Source: Tipula vernalis
Lineage: Eukaryota; Arthropoda; Insecta; Diptera; Tipulidae
NCBI GenBank assembly: GCA_958295665.1
Contig: OY282559.1
Location: 262,142,245 to 262,206,244 of the forward strand
Length of the DNA: 64,000 bases
Direction: 5' to 3'
The notes under the pieces were generated by a model. The model worked only from the letters and a program-made list of their open reading frames with translations, was not told the DNA's origin and ran no database searches. The position numbers and the translations under genes were made by a program. Positions 20,724 through 33,190 of the stretch are shown here, piece by piece (the first letter of the stretch is position 1; the number at the start of each line of letters is the position of its first letter).

Positions 20724-23703
20724 AAACCAAAATAAATAAAATCATTTTGTTTTTAAAATTATTTCTGAGTCTCCTTCGGCGTGTGCACTAACACAACGAT
20801 ACCAATACTATTTATTACTTATCGGTTATTATTCTCCCATTCCTCGTTTTTTAAACGAAATCTACGTCAAGAGGCGACCTCGATAAAATTGACCTTATCT
20901 GATTCATAAAACCACAAGGTTAAGATGGCTTAGATACGTACTTCGTAATACCACCTGAACACACTTGGTCACTATGTCTGGCGATCTCTTATCATAGATC
21001 GAACTATTTGGAGGTGATCCGTTGAGGCGGCCAAATTCCTTTATTGGATGTAGCACCACCTAAAGAACAAGACAAAACTTTTAGTATGGTATTTTCTTTG
21101 TCTGCTTCGTTGCAAGCGCAGAATAATTTATGCCGCTAATGTTTCATTTCCCTCTTATTATTATTTGTACAATAAAATATCTGTATGTTTTGGGTATAGT
21201 GATTTTCATAATGAGAAAATTTCAATTTACTCACTATGTACTAATAGCAAAATATAAACACTCGTACAAATTTATTTTTCTTTATCAATAAGCTTTTATC
21301 TAAAAAAAAAACAAAAACATAAAAACTTTGTGAGCGCACAAAATCATATTAAAAAAACCAACAAAATACTAACAACCGCTAAAAGAGGAAAATTCAACAT
21401 TATCGTATATAGTTGTCTATATGAATGTCTGTGCTACACATAACACATAAAAAAAAAAAAAAAAAAATTGAAAAGAATCAACAAGCGGTTGAAAATTATT
21501 TTCGTTTTGTTATCAATTTTCCTCTCAGTTTTCTTATCACACAAAATCCGAATATTTTTTCACGACTTTATATAGATTTTCTCCGGCTCTCCGGTTATTA
21601 TATACATTTTGTTGTTAGAATTAAAGCTTGAAAAATAAATGTATCTGTATTGACAAATGTGTGTGTGTGTGTGTGTTGTGTGCACGTACACAACATAACC
21701 ACCCACCTGTTCAACCTGTATAAAAAGCATTTTTTTGTATTTATTTTTAATTTTTCCGTTTTGATTACAAAAAGATAATGTATACACAAGGAGCAAGGCA
21801 GAGAGAGAGAGAAAGAGACAGAGGGAGAGCGGAACTCTATTCATATTTGAAAGCACAGCAACAGTGTGCGAGAATGTTGTATGGGAGATTCAAATTTCTC
21901 TTTGTTTCAACCAAGTTTTTGTGTATTTTCCCAGACCAGAAAAAGTTTTTTCGTATTTTTGTATGTAGTTTTAAAAGAAAATTCTATTTTTGATTTTCAG
22001 TTTACGACGCGTTTTCAATTTGTCCAGACGTTTAAACGAGTGGAAAACCTTTTCCCGATTTTCTATTTTTTTTTTGTGTTTTTTGCGCTCTGTGTATGTT
22101 TTGATAAATAATAAAATCTGTTTAGTATTCAGTTTGTGCTTTACTGGGACCTAAAAAAAAGTACAAAAAAAAAAAATAGGAAAAACTTTTGGTTGGCCTT
22201 GTGTGTGTGTGCTGTTTTTTTGTTGTTGTGGGTTTTTCTTCATTTGAGGATAGTCACACAGTTTTAATTTGAATAACAGTTTTGATTGAGAAAAATATTA
22301 TTCGGTGTTTTATGTATTATATTGTATTAATGGTAATTGTTGTATAGTTTTTAGTGTTAGTGTTTGGAAAATAATCTTACCATATACATATTAAAGTGCG
22401 ATAAAGTTTAAATGATTCTGTTTTATTATAAGTGATTAGTGATATTATGAATGGAAAATAATCTAAAAAGTTTTGGGAAAATTAATGTAATTACTTAATT
22501 TATATTATTATTGTTATAAGTGCACATATTACAATAAATTTTCCTCTCATGTATAAGTGTAATCGTATATAGCTTTTCATCGTTCCATTATTGTTAATTC
22601 TTTTATTTTTACTTTGTCCGATTCTTCAATATATTCGATTCGATATTGAGAAATCGACAGACTGAATACAATTATAGATTAGTGAAAAATAAAGTTATAT
22701 ACATACCTATATACCAACATAGTACATATCTACATTAATTCTACAACATACTATTAATTCTACAACATACTAGTATAAAATGGATATTATGGGGAAAACT
22801 AATTAATTAATTACTTTTAATTTGCTTCATATATACAAAAAGAGGTGGAATATATTTTTGTATTTCATTAAGAACTTTTTGAAAATTGACAGAATGATCA
22901 ATGATCACGAGAGAAGTGCGAGGTAGTCTTCCATTTCGATTTTATAATAAAATATTTTTCTTGTACATACATATCATATTACCATTTGGGTATTCGTTAA
23001 ATTGTACTCTTAAATTAGTTGATTGATACGAGTATTATGAAAATTTGCTATTTTCTATTCCATTAAATGTTCATGAAGATTGATAAGAAAGTGGTTTTAA
23101 ATTTGCTAGAAAACATAATTTGTAAGTTTATTTGTATACTATTAGACCGAATTGTTTTCAGAAACTATCAAAAATATACAATATACATACCATAAAATAT
23201 TTCATCTCTTTCATATTCTAAAGATAAGTAAGTAACTAGACAGGGAGATTTTAAACCCTTGGCAAAAAAATGAATGTACTATATTCAACGAAAGTATTCA
23301 ACATTTCCCATTGTGAGTCTACCAAACTACGATGCCTTCTGATTAGTGGCGGGGATCAGCAGTGGCGATTAGGCCTTGTAGGTCTCCCCGAATGCATACT
23401 TTGAATCGAAAGTTGGTTCTTCAGGATTTTTACTAGAACTAATTAATGTAATTAGACAAACTTTACTACAGCTAGAACTAAAATTGGCTTAAGCCCTAAT
23501 TTTATTTAGTAACAGAAAAAACTTTAGAATGAATAACTCCATCTTCTTAGTTTAGACGAATTTGATTTTGTAAACTATTTTTAAAAATCTTCAGAAATTT
23601 GCACAAATTTTCAAAAAGTCCAAACATTTGTCTAAAGCTTTTGGGCTTAAAATATTGATACAGTAAATAAACAAAACATCATCACAAAATAATAAATATT
23701 ACT
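20724..23703. other. Three kb without a recognisable gene
   Basis: The region is AT-rich, with a GT dinucleotide run at 21659-21682 and a GA-rich run at 21800-21830. Frames of 60-130 codons occur but are low-complexity. Long T-runs and short ORFs would fit intron or UTR sequence of a host gene lying outside, but nothing here proves it. Confidence 0.5.
21659..21682. repeat. GT microsatellite
   Basis: A run of alternating G and T with one interruption (gtgtgtgtgtgtgtgttgtg). Confidence 0.85.
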
Positions 23704-24170
23704 GTTAAATGTTTGGTGGTGTCGCGGGATTTTTACTCATTATTTTTGTAGATTACAATGAATTCATTATTTTTAAGTAAATTTAGCGCGATTTTACAAT
23801 TTTGTGGACTACTTGCTTACGCTAGTACAATTTAAAAAATTATGAACACGTTGTTATGCTGCCCATACACGGTGCAACTTGGTTGTACAACTGGTCTGCA
23901 GACTAGTCAAGTTGTATCGTTTGTAGGGCAGTTGTACAACCATTTTGAAGGTTCGAAGCTAGGTTGCAAGAAAATCAAAAAAATTTGATTTTTATAGGCG
24001 GAGCCAGTGGTTGTACGACCAAGTTGCAATGTGTGTGGACAAGTTGTACAACTTAAATGACATTTTATGTTTATTGGGAATTTTAATACCGTTATTGACG
24101 AAGATTATAACTAAACCACATAAAACGAGCTAAATATTTTATTAAAAAAGAATAAGTTACTTTAATTGCA

Positions 24171-25165
24171 ATGGCTGTAGTTAATAATCAGTTGTGGAGA
24201 GACTTTTTCGAAGAATTCGAACAATGTCCAGAATTATGGAAAGTTAAAAGTTCTGTGTACAAAAATAAAGATAAAAAGCAAAAAGCATGGGAGAAATTGT
24301 TAACCATATATAAAAACTTAGATAGTGAGGCTACAATTTCAAGTTTAAAGAATAAAATAAACAACATAAGAAGCTGCTATCGCCGCGAACTTAATAAGGT
24401 TATAAAAAGTGAGAAATCTGGAGTTGGTGAGGATGATGTATACGTCCCATCATTGTGGTATTTTGAAATTTTATATTTCCTAAGGGACAATGAAATCCCA
24501 ACTGCTGGAATTTCTAGTGTGGATACCGATGATGATGTAGAGGAAATTGAAGTAAGTTATACATTTTAAAGATATTTCACATTACTGTTAAATTTCTATT
24601 TTAGCTTGAAACAACCCTCCCAGTTTCCAAAAAAATATAGCGAAATAAAAATATTCGGGACGAATTTTTGCAAACAGCTGTCGATCATTTAGTTCGACTT
24701 AAAACTAAAAAAGATGAGTCAGAAATATTTGCTGAAGGATGGGCAACATCTTTTAAAAAACTGAATGATAGACAGAAACTTTATGCCAAAAAAGCCATAG
24801 ATGAAATTTTAATAATGGGACAATTAAACGAGCTGACACTTAACACAGTTTCTCCATTGCCCAGTTCCAGTAGTTCATCACGCGCTGATTCTAGATGCTC
24901 AACACCTTACACATCAAATCAATTGCCTAGTACCAGTAGTTTTTCGCATGCTGATCCTAGATGCTCAACAATTTATGCATCAAACCCACTACCAAGTACC
25001 AGTAATTCTTCACGAGCTGATGACTCTAAATGTGTAAAACCTTATACATCAAATCACACCGTTGTTGAGGAAATTGTTCCTGTTAATTTTAATATTTCTA
25101 GGTCATCACAAAATCCAAATCATAGAACTTTTAATGATCTTTTTAATGACAACCAATACTCATAA
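24171..25165 (+). CDS. MADF/BESS-type partner protein, possible nonsense
   Basis: Exon 1 (24171-24551) encodes a MADF domain of about 127 aa (LWRDFFEEFEQCPELWKV ... LWYFEILYFL). A GT-AG intron to 24604 joins it in phase to exon 2, which ends at 25165. Exon 2 contains a BESS-like helix (FKKLNDRQKLYAKKAIDEIL) and a Ser-rich tail with three related segments (LPSTSSFSHADPRCSTIYA type). With this acceptor there is an in-frame TAG at 24638-24640. An acceptor using the AG of that same TAG (exon from 24641) would keep the frame and skip the stop, although its pyrimidine tract is poor. The gene is therefore either broken or spliced at the later site. Its role, binding element ends with the transposase, is inferred from the family. 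Confidence 0.68.
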
Positions 25166-25254
25166 AAAATTTTAATAAAAATATTATTGCTTTTTCTATG
25201 TTTAAAAATGTTTATTTTTATGAATATAAAAAAAGTACAAATAATTACAAACAT

Positions 25255-26491
25255 TTATTCGGTGCTATGCAAACGATTGACAACTTCGCAGAAATCGTTT
25301 CTCACGAGCTTAGCTTGTGATGATGAGTTTCTTGATGCTGCTGGTTGCATTTGCAATAATGTTTCTGAAAGCCGAAACGTTCCTCCCGATTCATTTCTAG
25401 AGTATAAAACGCCTCTACTCTTTTTTAAAAAATTATGTAAATAGCAACAAGCTATCACAATCTTCGTAACTTTTTCAGGAGAAAGAGCACTAGTTGTTAA
25501 AAGAACTCTAAATCTAGCAGCCAAAATGCCAAATGCATTCTCTACTTTTACTCTCCTTAAAAAGTTCCTGTTCTTTTATCAGATGATTACCACTGAATGG
25601 TTTCAGTAAGTTCTCTCCCAGGGCAAAGGCATCATCGCCTATTAGAACGTAAGGTAACTTCCGGCCCGTAGAATCCACAGTTTCAGGTTCAGGAATATTT
25701 AATTCTTGGTTTAGTAATTTTTGGTAAAATTTTGTATTATTAAATACACCACCGTCTGATATCCTACCATTTGCTCCTACATCAATCATTATAAATTCGC
25801 TATCGGCATTGACAATAGCCATAAGAACAATACTAAACTGTTTTTTATAATTAAAATAGTAGGAACCAGATTTCGCTGGTTTTCTAATATTTATATGCTT
25901 GCCATCAATGGCACCTATACAATGAGGAAAACCAGATTTTCTTTCAAATTCGTTGGATATTTTTTTCCAATCATCAGAGGTAGCTGGAATCTGTATTTTA
26001 AGAAAATTATGTTAGTAAAATCTTATGCAACTAATTATTTTGGTAAAACTCACCTTAATATAATCCTTTAAAACTTTTCGAATTGCTTCACATGTTTCGA
26101 TAACAATTTTTCCAATGGATTGCGCTGATACTGCATTCGAAAACTTTAAATCTTCAAAAGAATTACCGGTAGCCAAAAACCTTAAAGTTATGGGTAATCG
26201 CGTTTCTGCATTAATGGCATCACGCATAAAAGTATCCTGCTTTACTATCAATGGCTTTACTTTATCCAGAAGATATAGAAATGTTTCTTCATCCATACGC
26301 ATGAAGTTTTTAAAGTCATCTGGTTGACTAACTTTTAATTCTTTCAAAAGTCTTTGGTTAGAAAACGTATCTTTATCTTTTAACCAGCTTTTCATCCAAA
26401 TTTTTCTTTTTCTGCGTTTCTCTTGTTCTTTGTCTTGAAATAAAACTTCCGCAATAACAATTAAAGCAGTAATGTCATCACTTTCACTCAT
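25255..26491 (-). pseudogene. PIF/Harbinger DDE transposase, frameshifted
   Basis: Exon 1 is 26491-26054 (starts MSESDDITALIV) and ends at a GTGAGT donor; exon 2 starts at 25990 after a CAG acceptor. Exon 2 contains the first catalytic D in GAIDGKHI and the second in VLIGDDAF. The third residue, E in VKVENAFGILAARF, is in another frame: a one-base change around 25525-25575 separates it. The C-terminal part runs to 25255. All three catalytic residues survive, so the lesion is recent or a sequencing error. The closely overlapping frames (25514-25822 and 25255-25524) mark the break. Confidence 0.85.
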
Positions 26492-26859
26492 ATTTATAAT
26501 TTCGTTTTTTAATTTTACTTAAATAATTTTGACTTGGAATAATTTTACTTGATAGGTATTTACTTATATTTGGGAAAACAAAAATTGTATACGCTCACTA
26601 TAAAAAATAAAATATTTTGACTGTTTCTACTTCCTATGTTTTCAAACTTGTTGTACAACAAGTTGCAAAGTGTGTGGTGTAGTCTGCAGACTAGTCTACA
26701 TACCAGTTGTACAACCAAGTTGCACAGTGTATGGGCAGCTTTAGTAAGCGAACGGTATTTATGGAAGTTCGAATTACAAACAACGACAATTTTATTATGA
26801 TTATTTTTGTTGCGATTTTATTTCGCTTATTCTACTTTGTTATCTTTTGTAACCGATGC

Positions 26860-28263
26860 CTATGTTTCCATCGATGTGGTTCTTCGTAGCTGTGGGGCAA
26901 TGACACATAACTCCTCCCTTGGAAGACTGAAGTTGTCCTCGTCTTCTGAACCATCCCTATGGGTTGTTATTAATTTTGGAAGAATAAATTTCTTGAAAGT
27001 TTGTTGTTTATTTCTTCTGTGAATAAACACAATAATTAGTATTATAATTAAAATTATGGTTATTGTAAATGCAACGATCGAATGTTGGTAAATTTGAATA
27101 TATTTGCTTCTGTTGTCTATTCTATCCAATTTGTGAATAGTTTGCTTGGTTAATAATGGTAGATCGATAAATTCTTGTGTTGTTAAATTTATGTTGATAT
27201 TGTCCAAAGGTTGTATTAATGTTAGTTTCTGCTTGCGTTGAGTTTTTGTGTTGGAATATATTTTATTGTTTGCGTTGATTATGCATTGCGAATATTTGAT
27301 TAGTTTTATTCCTTTAACTCGTGCTTGTTTCATATTGCACGTTGATGTAATTGATAATCCTTCAGGTGATGATATGTAAAGGTATCCATCGTCGTTCATT
27401 GTTTGACTTCTTCAGCTGGCTCCATCTATTGTGTTGTGCAGCTCGTGTTTTGATTGTTCAATAACTCTGGTATATAGTGTCCGGTTATTGGGTAGATTTG
27501 TTGTTTCTCTCATATGAATATTTGCTTGATTGTTGGGCAAAGGTTATTTATTACCATATATTTATTGGAGTTTAGGATTATGTAGTTATAAGGTTGGTTA
27601 ATAATTTGGTTTTTTACTGGATATGTTTGGATTTTACACATGTTAAAAGTTTCGTAAGTAAATTGTGGAATCTCTATGATTATTACTAAGTCAGTATTAT
27701 TGTAAAATGCTTTTATTTTTAAAAGAGAATAAATTTGTTTTTCCGAATTAATTTTTAAATTATCTTTATCGAATTCTGACGTTACGTACTCCATTTCCTC
27801 GTTGTCAAGTATGTGTCTGCTAATTACGTTAATTTTAGAAAAAGTTAAAATTTCGTGAACTTCGTCTATTTGATCATGAACTACATATGTCTATTTGGTC
27901 GAACAATTGTAAAAATAATTGGTTTAAAAATGTTCCTTCTGTTAAATTTTTGCTAGCTATGGATGCTGATTTTATCCATGTGCTCATTTTTATAGTTAGG
28001 TTATTAATATGTTCTGTTAATAAAATGTTTTGATCTATTAATTGATTATTTATTTTAATTTGATCATTATATTTATCGATAAGTTCGTATTGACCATTAT
28101 CTAGCTTTTTTATTGATGATTGAATGTCAGTAAGATCTTCTTGATCTAGATTCTCTGTTATTGCTTTTATAAAATTTCCTAAAGGGTTAAATAGTCCTCT
28201 TTTGTTTCTACTTTTGTATGTATTGGGCAATATATTGTACAGTGAGGAATCTAATTTTTTCAT
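26860..28263 (-). pseudogene. env gene of the errantivirus-like element, broken
   Basis: Pieces of an envelope-like glycoprotein lie in three frames (28263-27874, 27794-27510 and 27399-26860). The first carries a furin-type site RNKR followed by a hydrophobic Gly-rich stretch beginning GLFNPLGN, the arrangement known from errantivirus and baculovirus F-type proteins. The last piece carries a C-terminal membrane segment (Ile-rich, about residues 110-132 of that piece) and a basic tail. Frame changes between the pieces show that it is not functional. Env presence separates this element from ordinary gypsy elements. Confidence 0.78.
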
Positions 28264-28439
28264 TCTTCTTTCCGCTATTACTGCTTGTATCTCTGATTTT
28301 TAAATGATTCATCATTTGAACTATTTCGTTGAAGATATTATTGATTTGGTTTACGGATAATTCGATAATATGGAATAATTTTGAATAAGCTTCTATTATT
28401 CTGGTTTTACCTTGTTGGAGAGCTAGTACGCCTTGTCCG

Positions 28440-31400
28440 TTACTGAGGTCGAAGTGTTCTATCGTTTGACCTTGAGCATCCAGCAGTATCCTGCAATAAG
28501 ATGTTGTCTTTATTGATGTGTTTGTTACAATTTCGTATTTTACGTTTGTGAACTCTTCGTTTATTAGTATCTACGGTTACTGCGTTATTTTTTTCAACTA
28601 CATGTTTTATGTATTTTGGAACTAACTTGTCCCTAGTTGTAGTTTTTTCAAATATCTTTTCGTTTTCGAAAAATTGTCTTGGCTCATCACGTTCAGTGTT
28701 GAGTGCTTTAATATTTTTTGTTTTATTTCGTAAATGAAGTTGTGCAATATATTTTGCGACTTGTTGATATTTTTTACGAATTGTTTCTAGAAATTCGTCC
28801 GATTGTTCTGGCAAATTTTCTGGAATATTTTTTATAATTATATGCCCTTTGTGTAATTCGAATGGTGTAAGATTTGTTGCACTATGAATTGAATTATTAT
28901 ATGCCAAGGTTGCTTCATCCATTAGCTCGTATATTGGCATATCTTTATTTTCGCTATGAATTATCCTTACTAACTCCGTTAAGGTGTTATGGACTCGCTC
29001 TACAGGACTGTTTCCTGTAGATGACTTAGCTGTGGTTGTATATGCAATTCTATATTGTGGATACTCATAAAATTATTGAATATTTCTGAGTTGAATTCCG
29101 TGGCTGAATCTATTGTGATTTGCTTTGGGATTCCTTCTCGAGAGAAAAATTGTCTAAACATTCTGATTATGGTTTGAGATTTCCGATTAGGCAATTCGAA
29201 AATGGAGATAAATTTGGAAAATTTATCCATAATCGTAAGGAATGTTTTAGATCTCAACATGAAGGTATTCCAATGGAGTATTTCCATTGGTCCGTTTGGT
29301 GTTGGGGAAATTTGAGATTAATAGGTTTGCGCTCATATTTGTTGAGTTTACAAACATCGCAATTGTTCACAAATTTAGTGATTTTTTGCTTTAGATTAGG
29401 GAAAAAATAAAACTTTTTTATTTTTTCAAAATTCTCGATTATACCTCTATGATATGGTATATGAGTTGTTTGATTATTTCTTGCTGTTTGTCATGATCTG
29501 TGATATCTTCTAGTGAGATTTTAGATCTGACTATTTTTAAATTTGGATTTTGTTTGAAATAATCGTTGAATATTTTAATTGTTTCATCATCAGTTTTAAT
29601 TGCTGAGATGGTATTATTAATATATTTCTTCGCTAAATACTTAATATCTTCAGGTGTATATTTCTTTTTCCTGATTGCATATTGTTTGTATTTGCTGAAT
29701 TTTATTTTAAATCTTTCATTTATAGTTTCGAAATCCTCGTCGACTAGAATTTCGATTTGACGTTTGAAGTTATTTATTGGTGTTAATGTCTCAGGGATAT
29801 TAACTGTTTTATCCATGGGTTCGCAAATATCCAGAGTTTCAAAATTTTCCATTAGTTGTAACATGTTAATTTCGTGTGGTTTGTTTTTTTCGTCTTTGTT
29901 AACTTGGGTACGTAGTGAATTTTCTACTTTAGAATATTCATTTGAATTTATTTGGTTTATCGAATCTATTGTTTCGGGATATTTGAATTTTTTATTTGCT
30001 AAACATTCGTTGATTTCTATACGAGATAGAGCATCTGCGTTGGTATTCGAGGTTCCTTTCTTGTACAGGATTTCATAGTAGTACTCCTCGAGCCGAAGTC
30101 TCCATCTGACGATTTTGCTCGTCGGATCCTTGGCGTTAAATAACCATACCAACGGTTTGTGATCTGTCGCTATCTTACATTTTCTTCCATATAAATATGA
30201 CCGAAAATATTTTACACCCCAAACTATGGCTAGGATTTCTTTCTCGATAGTCGCATAGTTTGTCTCGGTTTTTGATAGTGCACGCGATGCATATGCTATA
30301 GGTAAATCTTTACCTATTTCACCTTGGCTAAGGATTGCTCCTATGGCGAAGTTGCTTGCATCGGTTGTTAACGTAAAAGGAATTTCGAAATCGGGGTATT
30401 TTAAAATTGGTTCATTCGTTAGTAATGTTTTACATAGTTCGAAACAATTTTTGTAATTGTCGTCAATTACAATTTTTGATTTTTTCGTTAGACAACTTGT
30501 TAGTGGCTTGGTTATTTTTGCGAAATCCTTGATGAATTTGCGATAGTAACCAATTAAGCCAAGAAATGATTTTAATTCTTTTTGGGTTTTTTGACGCCTT
30601 CGGGTGTAATTATGTGCCCGAGAAATCCAATCTGTTTTTGACAAAAATGCGTTTTGTCTAGTTGTATTTTTAAATTTGCGTTGCGTAATTTTATAAATAC
30701 TTTTTGAAGGTCTATAATGTGTTCCTGTAAACTAGTGGAAAACACGATAATATCATCCATGTAGCACAAAACGTGGTTACTTTGTAATTCTCCAAATCCG
30801 TCCATGATTCGTTGAAAAGTGCTCGGAGCATTCCTCAAACCGAAGGGCATCCTTAAGAATTCATAGTGTCCTGATTCGACACTAAACCCTGTTTTTGATA
30901 TATCGTCTGGGTGGATTTGAATTTGGTGAAAACCCGCCGCAAGATCGATAGTGGAAAAATAATTAGCTTTTCCAAGTTTGTCTAGTATATTTGAAATATT
31001 TGGGAGTGGGTAGCGATCGTCTATCGTTTGGCTATTGAGTTGGCGATAGTCGACTAAGAGACGCTACTTTTTATTACCCTGGGAATCGCTCTTTTTTGGA
31101 ACTAACCATATTGGGCTACTCCAAGGTGAATATGAAGGACGTATTATTCCATTTGATAGTAGTTTGTTGATTTCGTTTTTTATTTCACTTTTTTGGTGTT
31201 CAGGATGTCGATATTGTTTGATATGTACTGGTTTTTCATTGTTAAGATCAATTTTATGCTTGACATTATGTGTGAATGTTAACTTATTTTTATCGTCGTG
31301 AAAAGTATCTTCGAACTTATTACAAAGTTTTACGATTTCTTTTTTTTTCTTCCCTATTTAGATTAGCTAGATCTAGTTTAGATTCAATATTTTGGATGGA

Positions 31401-31690
31401 ATTTTGTTCCTGGGATGTATGAAACTTGATTTCATGATATTGATTCAGTTCTTCGACAATTATTGGCTGAATTAAGAAAATTTCTTTACTGTTATTTCGG
31501 TACTGTAAATCCCTTCTTGGATGTACACTCCTTCTTGTATTTTTATTGGTTTAATATAGAATTCACCGTTTTTTATCGAAACTGGTGCTCTTATTATTAC
31601 TTTTTCCAGAGCGTTTAAGAAGAAAGGTTTGATACATGACTGTATTTTGTCGTGTAGTTTTAGTGAGAAATTGGGGCTTTTTAATTGCAT
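28440..31690 (-). pseudogene. pol of the errantivirus-like element, broken
   Basis: In order from 31690: a post-protease linker, reverse transcriptase (LPFG-type MPFGLRNAPSTFQ and YMDDI at 30850-30700), RNase H (TDASNFAIGA, TDHKPLVW) in the 29439-30644 frame, and integrase core fragments (29287-29000, with TIDSATEF; 28940-28440, C-terminal). At least one stop lies in the RT (TAG near 31061-31063 where Trp is expected), and frames shift near 30600, 29430 and 29000. The order and motifs are those of Ty3/gypsy pol. Confidence 0.85.
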
Positions 31691-33190
31691 ATTGTTTCTA
31701 ATAAAACGTTAGCGTTAAGCTTTGTTAAGTTTTCGTAGCCTATTAGACCATCATAAAATTTATGAAATTTTAGTATAAATAATTCTATAGGGTGGTTGAA
31801 TTCGTTAAATTTTATGATTGTTTTTTCATTAATAGTGGTAGAGTTGAACAAACTGGTTCTATTTAAATCAGTAGGTGTTCGAAAGTTTTTGTCTACGACA
31901 TCAGGGCTGATCTACGATTTATCGGCCCCCGTGTCGATAAGAAATTTTAGGATTTTTTTGTCGATTGACAGAGTTATAAATGGTAGTTTAGATATGTTTT
32001 CTATATTGAATATAGTAGATTTTCCAAGGCTATTAATTAAAAATCTCATCATTGATTTCCGTCTCAATGTTAAAATGTTCGGTTTTAATTTCTCTTTGGT
32101 TTGGGTATTATCATTAGTTTCCGGTGATTTGTTGTTCATGTAATTATTTTGAAATTTCTTAATATTAGGAGTATAGTTTGGTTTATAGTTAGGGCTGTAA
32201 TTTTTGTTGTTACTTGATTTTTGATTGTTGGTATTATTATTTTCCGTAGTTTTATAAGATTCTTGTTTGATTTTGTTATTGTTATTGTACGAGTAATTAC
32301 TACTTGTTGATTGGTTGTTATATTTTAATTTGTTAATGTTTTGCTCCTTAGTAATAAAGTCAAATGCTTCTATGAGATTTTTAGGTTGCATACATCTAAT
32401 TCTGCCTCCTAGAGGTTCTTTTAGACCTGCGGTAAAAATTGTTAAACCAACTTGATTGTATTGTTTAATTTGATGAGCGATAATTTCTTGATTATCGTTG
32501 TGAAGTTTGACTTGAATAATTAGTAAGGTCAACAGATTTTGGATTTTATCGAACAAATTTTGAGGTGATAAATTATTTTCATTATGTGTTATAAAAGAAT
32601 TACTAGCTACACTCTTAAAAAAACGGAGTTAGCTGAGCTCCGAATCGGCGTTTAATGGAGTGCAACAACTATTGGAGTTTTGTTTATTCCTATGATAAAT
32701 GTTTTTTTTTACCTATGAAAATTCAACACCGTTTTAGTGCGGAAATCATTTTTCCTTAGGAGTTGTAAAATATTTACTTTAACAGTTCATTTTAATATTT
32801 TACCACAGAACAATTTAAACTTTGTCAGTGTACGAAAGACAACTGCATTTAAAAGTTGAGCGTTAACACTCATTGAAACAATTATTTAAACGTTTTTTCA
32901 TTATTAATTTTTAACTTTAAAAATATTTATTCTTTATTAGGAGTTAATTTTATTTTTCCTTTTAGGTAAATATATTAAACAATTTTGGAAGTTGTAATTA
33001 CAGGGTATTCCTTTTAAATTCTATGTAAAAAATAAACAAATAATTTAAATAATTATATTCAATTCAACTTTTATTTTTTTATTATATTTCCTTATGTTAC
33101 ATAATTTGCTTACACTAAAGTGTAAATATATAAAACAAAAATTTTAATTCATTCCATATTCGCTTAAAAACTAAATTCTTAAACTAAAAT

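Larger units (their letters stand above)
23857..26740. mobile_element. Second PIF/Harbinger transposon (2884 bp)
   Basis: The inverted ends GCTGCCCATACAC(G/T)GTGCAAC extend about 37 bp, and TTA is found on both sides (23854-23856 and 26741-26743), placing the element precisely inside the gypsy LTR. It carries a MADF-type gene on the plus strand and a DDE transposase on the minus strand, the same pair as the element at 6480-9189, but the proteins are clearly of another lineage. Copies of the palindrome GTTGTACAAC are clustered in both subterminal regions. The transposase is frameshifted, so this copy probably depends on others. Confidence 0.9.
23704..26912 (-). repeat. 3' LTR of the errantivirus-like element, split
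   Basis: 23704-23856 plus 26741-26912 match the right LTR (39445-39773) almost base for base (e.g. ttagcgcgattttacaattt and gatgtggttcttcgtagctg). The break point is the insertion of the Harbinger element at 23857-26740. Confidence 0.9.

Noticed and set aside
20880..21060. Possible structured RNA or tRNA-like segment
   Set aside because: It is less AT-rich than its surroundings, but I could not fold it into a tRNA cloverleaf or recognise an RNA family.
21430..22111. Several 60-100 codon frames, some with hydrophobic stretches
   Set aside because: They consist of T-rich and dinucleotide-rich DNA, overlap on both strands and show no conserved motif; they are chance frames.
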